The notes beneath the pieces were generated by a model. It made no database searches. It saw only the letters and a list, made by a program, of their open reading frames with translations, and was not told the origin of the DNA. Below are positions 61,765 through 64,000 of a DNA stretch of 64,000 bases, piece after piece (within the stretch, counting starts at the first letter, position 1; each line of letters opens with the position of its first letter). The position numbers and the translations under genes are program-made. Origin of the DNA: Nitrospirota bacterium (GTDB lineage Bacteria > Nitrospirota > Nitrospiria > SBBL01 > JAADHI01); the NCBI GenBank assembly GCA_029261135.1, contig JAJDBX010000006.1, positions 1 through 64,000 on the forward strand, read 5' to 3'.

Positions 61765-62644
61765 TTCCTCCTTTTTGTCCGACGAGCTTTTCGAGAGAAG
61801 GACTGGGATATAAATGCACATCCCTTTGCGGAAAAGGGATCGTAATCTCATTTTCTCGAAAGGCCTCAGCGATGGAAAAATTAATCTCGCTACGCAAGTT
61901 TTTTTGATTCTCAGGGTCTCCGGTCCAGACCAGTAGATCAAAATTGAGCGAAGAATCTCCGAATTCCAAAAACCGGACAACGGGTTTGGGCTGTTTTAAT
62001 ACCATTCCATTGGCGTGGGCCACCTCGATCAGCACATTCCGCACCTTTTTTTCGTCGGAACCATAGGCAACACCGACGGGACAATGGATTCGGATGCGCG
62101 GATCACCGACCGTCCAATTGGTCACCTCACCTTCGATAAATTTAGAATTGGGCACGATAATGGTGAGATGGTCGAAGGTTCTGACCGTCGTGGAGCGCAT
62201 GTTGATGCTCATCACTTCGGCTGTGCGATCATTGAGTGTCACCAAATCACCAACACCGATGGGACGTTCGACGAGCAAAATGACCCCCGAGATAAAGTTG
62301 GACGTCAGGTTTTGCAAACCAAAGCCGATGCCGACACTCAAAAAGCCAAAAATGATGGCGAGGCTGCTGAGTTTCAGACCCATTGATTCAGAAGCAATCA
62401 GGATGCCCACAACAATAAAAAAATAGTTGATGATGCGATTCATTGCATAAATCACCGATTTCGAAATTTTTTCTTTTTTTGAAAGCTGCTTAAACATAAT
62501 CCGTTGCACAATCTTGGAAAGTACAAGGGTCAGCATTATGATCAAGAACGCAGCTCCGATACCCCCTAAAGTCACTGCGGTCTCACCGATGCGAAAAAGT
62601 GGTACATTTAGCCACTTGACTTGGTTTTGGATTTCAGTTTTCAT
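61745..62644 (-). CDS. MscS family mechanosensitive channel
   Basis: FLSVGIGFGLQNLTSNFISGVILLVERPIGVGDLVTL, PNSKFIEGEVTNW. Confidence 0.93.
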   Translation of the reverse strand: MKTEIQNQVKWLNVPLFRIGETAVTLGGIGAAFLIIMLTLVLSKIVQRIMFKQLSKKEKISKSVIYAMNRIINYFFIVVGILIASESMGLKLSSLAIIFGFLSVGIGFGLQNLTSNFISGVILLVERPIGVGDLVTLNDRTAEVMSINMRSTTVRTFDHLTIIVPNSKFIEGEVTNWTVGDPRIRIHCPVGVAYGSDEKKVRNVLIEVAHANGMVLKQPKPVVRFLEFGDSSLNFDLLVWTGDPENQKNLRSEINFSIAEAFRENEITIPFPQRDVHLYPSPSLEKLVGQKGGNDIART

Positions 62645-62922
62645 AAGGCACCTCTTATATGGTACGCAATTTTTTGGGGCTAAACGGCGGTTCTAGCCAC
62701 AAAGGGATCACGTTTTTTTTTTTTAAATAAGCTCCAAACGCAGAATTAATCTGTCTTTTTCTGTGCTCGTCATGGAGAAAGAGAAACCCGAAGACATTCA
62801 TAAGAGCAGAATGGGGTAGGGGCTGTACCGCTCAAGCGAAAAAAAAGAGTTGATAGAATACTGATAAATAGTTCGCTTCGTTTTTTCAGAACTGGATCAC
62901 CCGAAAAGAAGGTCATTTCATA

Positions 62923-63611
62923 TCAAGCGGACGGCTCTTTGCTTTCAATCTCAGGTTGAGAAAAACCATTGCCCGATTCCCCAAAATAAACCATGCGATG
63001 CGGAAAAGGAATCTCGATACCGCTGGCATCAAAAGCCAGTTTAATTCGACGAAGGTATTCAGAACCCGTTTCCCATTGTTTGATCTGTTTGCTTTTAATC
63101 CGTCCCTTAATCAGCACCGCAGAGTCATAGAATTTATCCAAACCCATGATCTACGGCACTTCTAACATGTGTTTTCTTTATAGCTGGTTCCATTCAATGC
63201 GGCGACATCACCGACCCGGACTTATTTTTCCATGATGATAAAAAATCTAGAGATCACATCCCACATCAAGTTTTGCGTGCCAAATCCGACCGCGAGCCCA
63301 ATAATACCGGCACTGGCGATGAGTGGCGCTATCTCAATGCCGAGTTCCTTAAAAATCATCAAGCCGATTACAATAGATATTGCCTGCCGAAACAGAACCG
63401 ATATCGTCTCAATTCGCTTTGCGGACTTGGTAATGGGTTCCCCTTCGGCTTGCGCTTCCTGCTGAATCAAACGTTTCTGAAGTCGGGTCAGTACTTTTTT
63501 GATTACAATGGTCAAGCCGCCGCCGAAGATAAGGATCAAGATAATGCGAAATCCAGCATAAGCGACCCTTGAGCAAGGGAGAAGATTGAGATATCCGGAG
63601 AGAAAGTTCAT
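62923..63611 (-). pseudogene. MscS family gene with stop and internal deletion
   Basis: N-terminal part (63222-63611: GIIGLAVGFGTQNLMWDVISRFFIIMEK*) and C-terminal part (62923-63147: FDASGIEIPFPHRMVYFGESG) separated. Confidence 0.8.
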
Positions 63612-63632
63612 TCTACTGCCTGAGATTAAGAG

Positions 63633-64000
63633 CTAAAACCATTTTTTCCAACGAAAAAGCATCAGCACAAAAAAGACAATGCCAAGTAGAATAAGCAGAA
63701 AAATTGAAAAGGCCCAAGGGTGATTTGCGCCAGGAATACCACCGACATTAATGCCTAACAAGCCCGTCAAAAAACCCAGAGGGAGGAAAATCGCAGCGAT
63801 GATGGAAAGCACATACATGCGACTGTTTAACTGTTCTGAAGCATGACTCAATAGCTCTTCTTGTGCAAGGGCCTGCCTTTCGCGGATCGCATCCAAATCT
63901 TCCACGTGACGGATGAGTCGGTCGCTGATTTCTCTTATCTGCGACCGATGGGACTCATCGAACCAGGAGACTTTTTCGATTAAAAGCCGAGACAGTGCAT
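63633..64000 (-). CDS. CorA/ZntB-family cation transporter C-terminus (truncated by window edge)
   Basis: ISDRLIRHVEDLDAIRERQALAQEELL ... IFLPLGFLTGLLGINVGGIPGANHPWAF (GIN motif). Confidence 0.88.
   Translation of the reverse strand, partial: ALSRLLIEKVSWFDESHRSQIREISDRLIRHVEDLDAIRERQALAQEELLSHASEQLNSRMYVLSIIAAIFLPLGFLTGLLGINVGGIPGANHPWAFSIFLLILLGIVFFVLMLFRWKKWF

Noticed and set aside
1-64000. CRISPR arrays, tRNA or rRNA genes
   Set aside because: No regularly spaced repeats and no cloverleaf or rRNA signatures noticed by eye; a tRNAscan/Rfam run would be decisive.

Overview
64 kb bacterial chromosomal window, gene-dense, with no rRNA, tRNA or CRISPR recognised. Main blocks: (1) hemW plus a DUF2064-type transferase; (2) an iron-type accessory locus at 2.0-11.3 kb with a perfect Fur-box palindrome, two porins, small Cys-rich proteins, a cupredoxin, an ApbE/Tat-signal/FMN-binding fusion protein, a His-rich 4-TM protein, Fur, and an FbpBC-like ABC importer without a visible binding protein; (3) an acyl-CoA cluster (thiolase, HBD, ACDH, B12 mutase large subunit); (4) a MazEF module with a perfect palindromic operator; (5) a pyr operon (pyrR-pyrB-pyrC-carA-[sppA]-carB) with a recognisable PyrR anti-antiterminator and terminator leader, followed by greA; (6) from 30 kb to the end, a long envelope/ionic-stress region. 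It contains two retropepsin-like 'zinc protease' + ATP-grasp peptide-ligase cassettes, each followed by Mg/cation transporters and MscS channels. It also holds TamA/TamB, OsmY/OmpA/YqjD-type stress genes, an ice-binding-fold protein and a series of decayed gene fragments. The strongest candidates for undescribed biology are the Fur-linked ApbE/FMN/cupredoxin redox operon and the duplicated retropepsin/ATP-grasp/cation-channel architecture. All calls come from reading the sequence and supplied translations; no searches were run.
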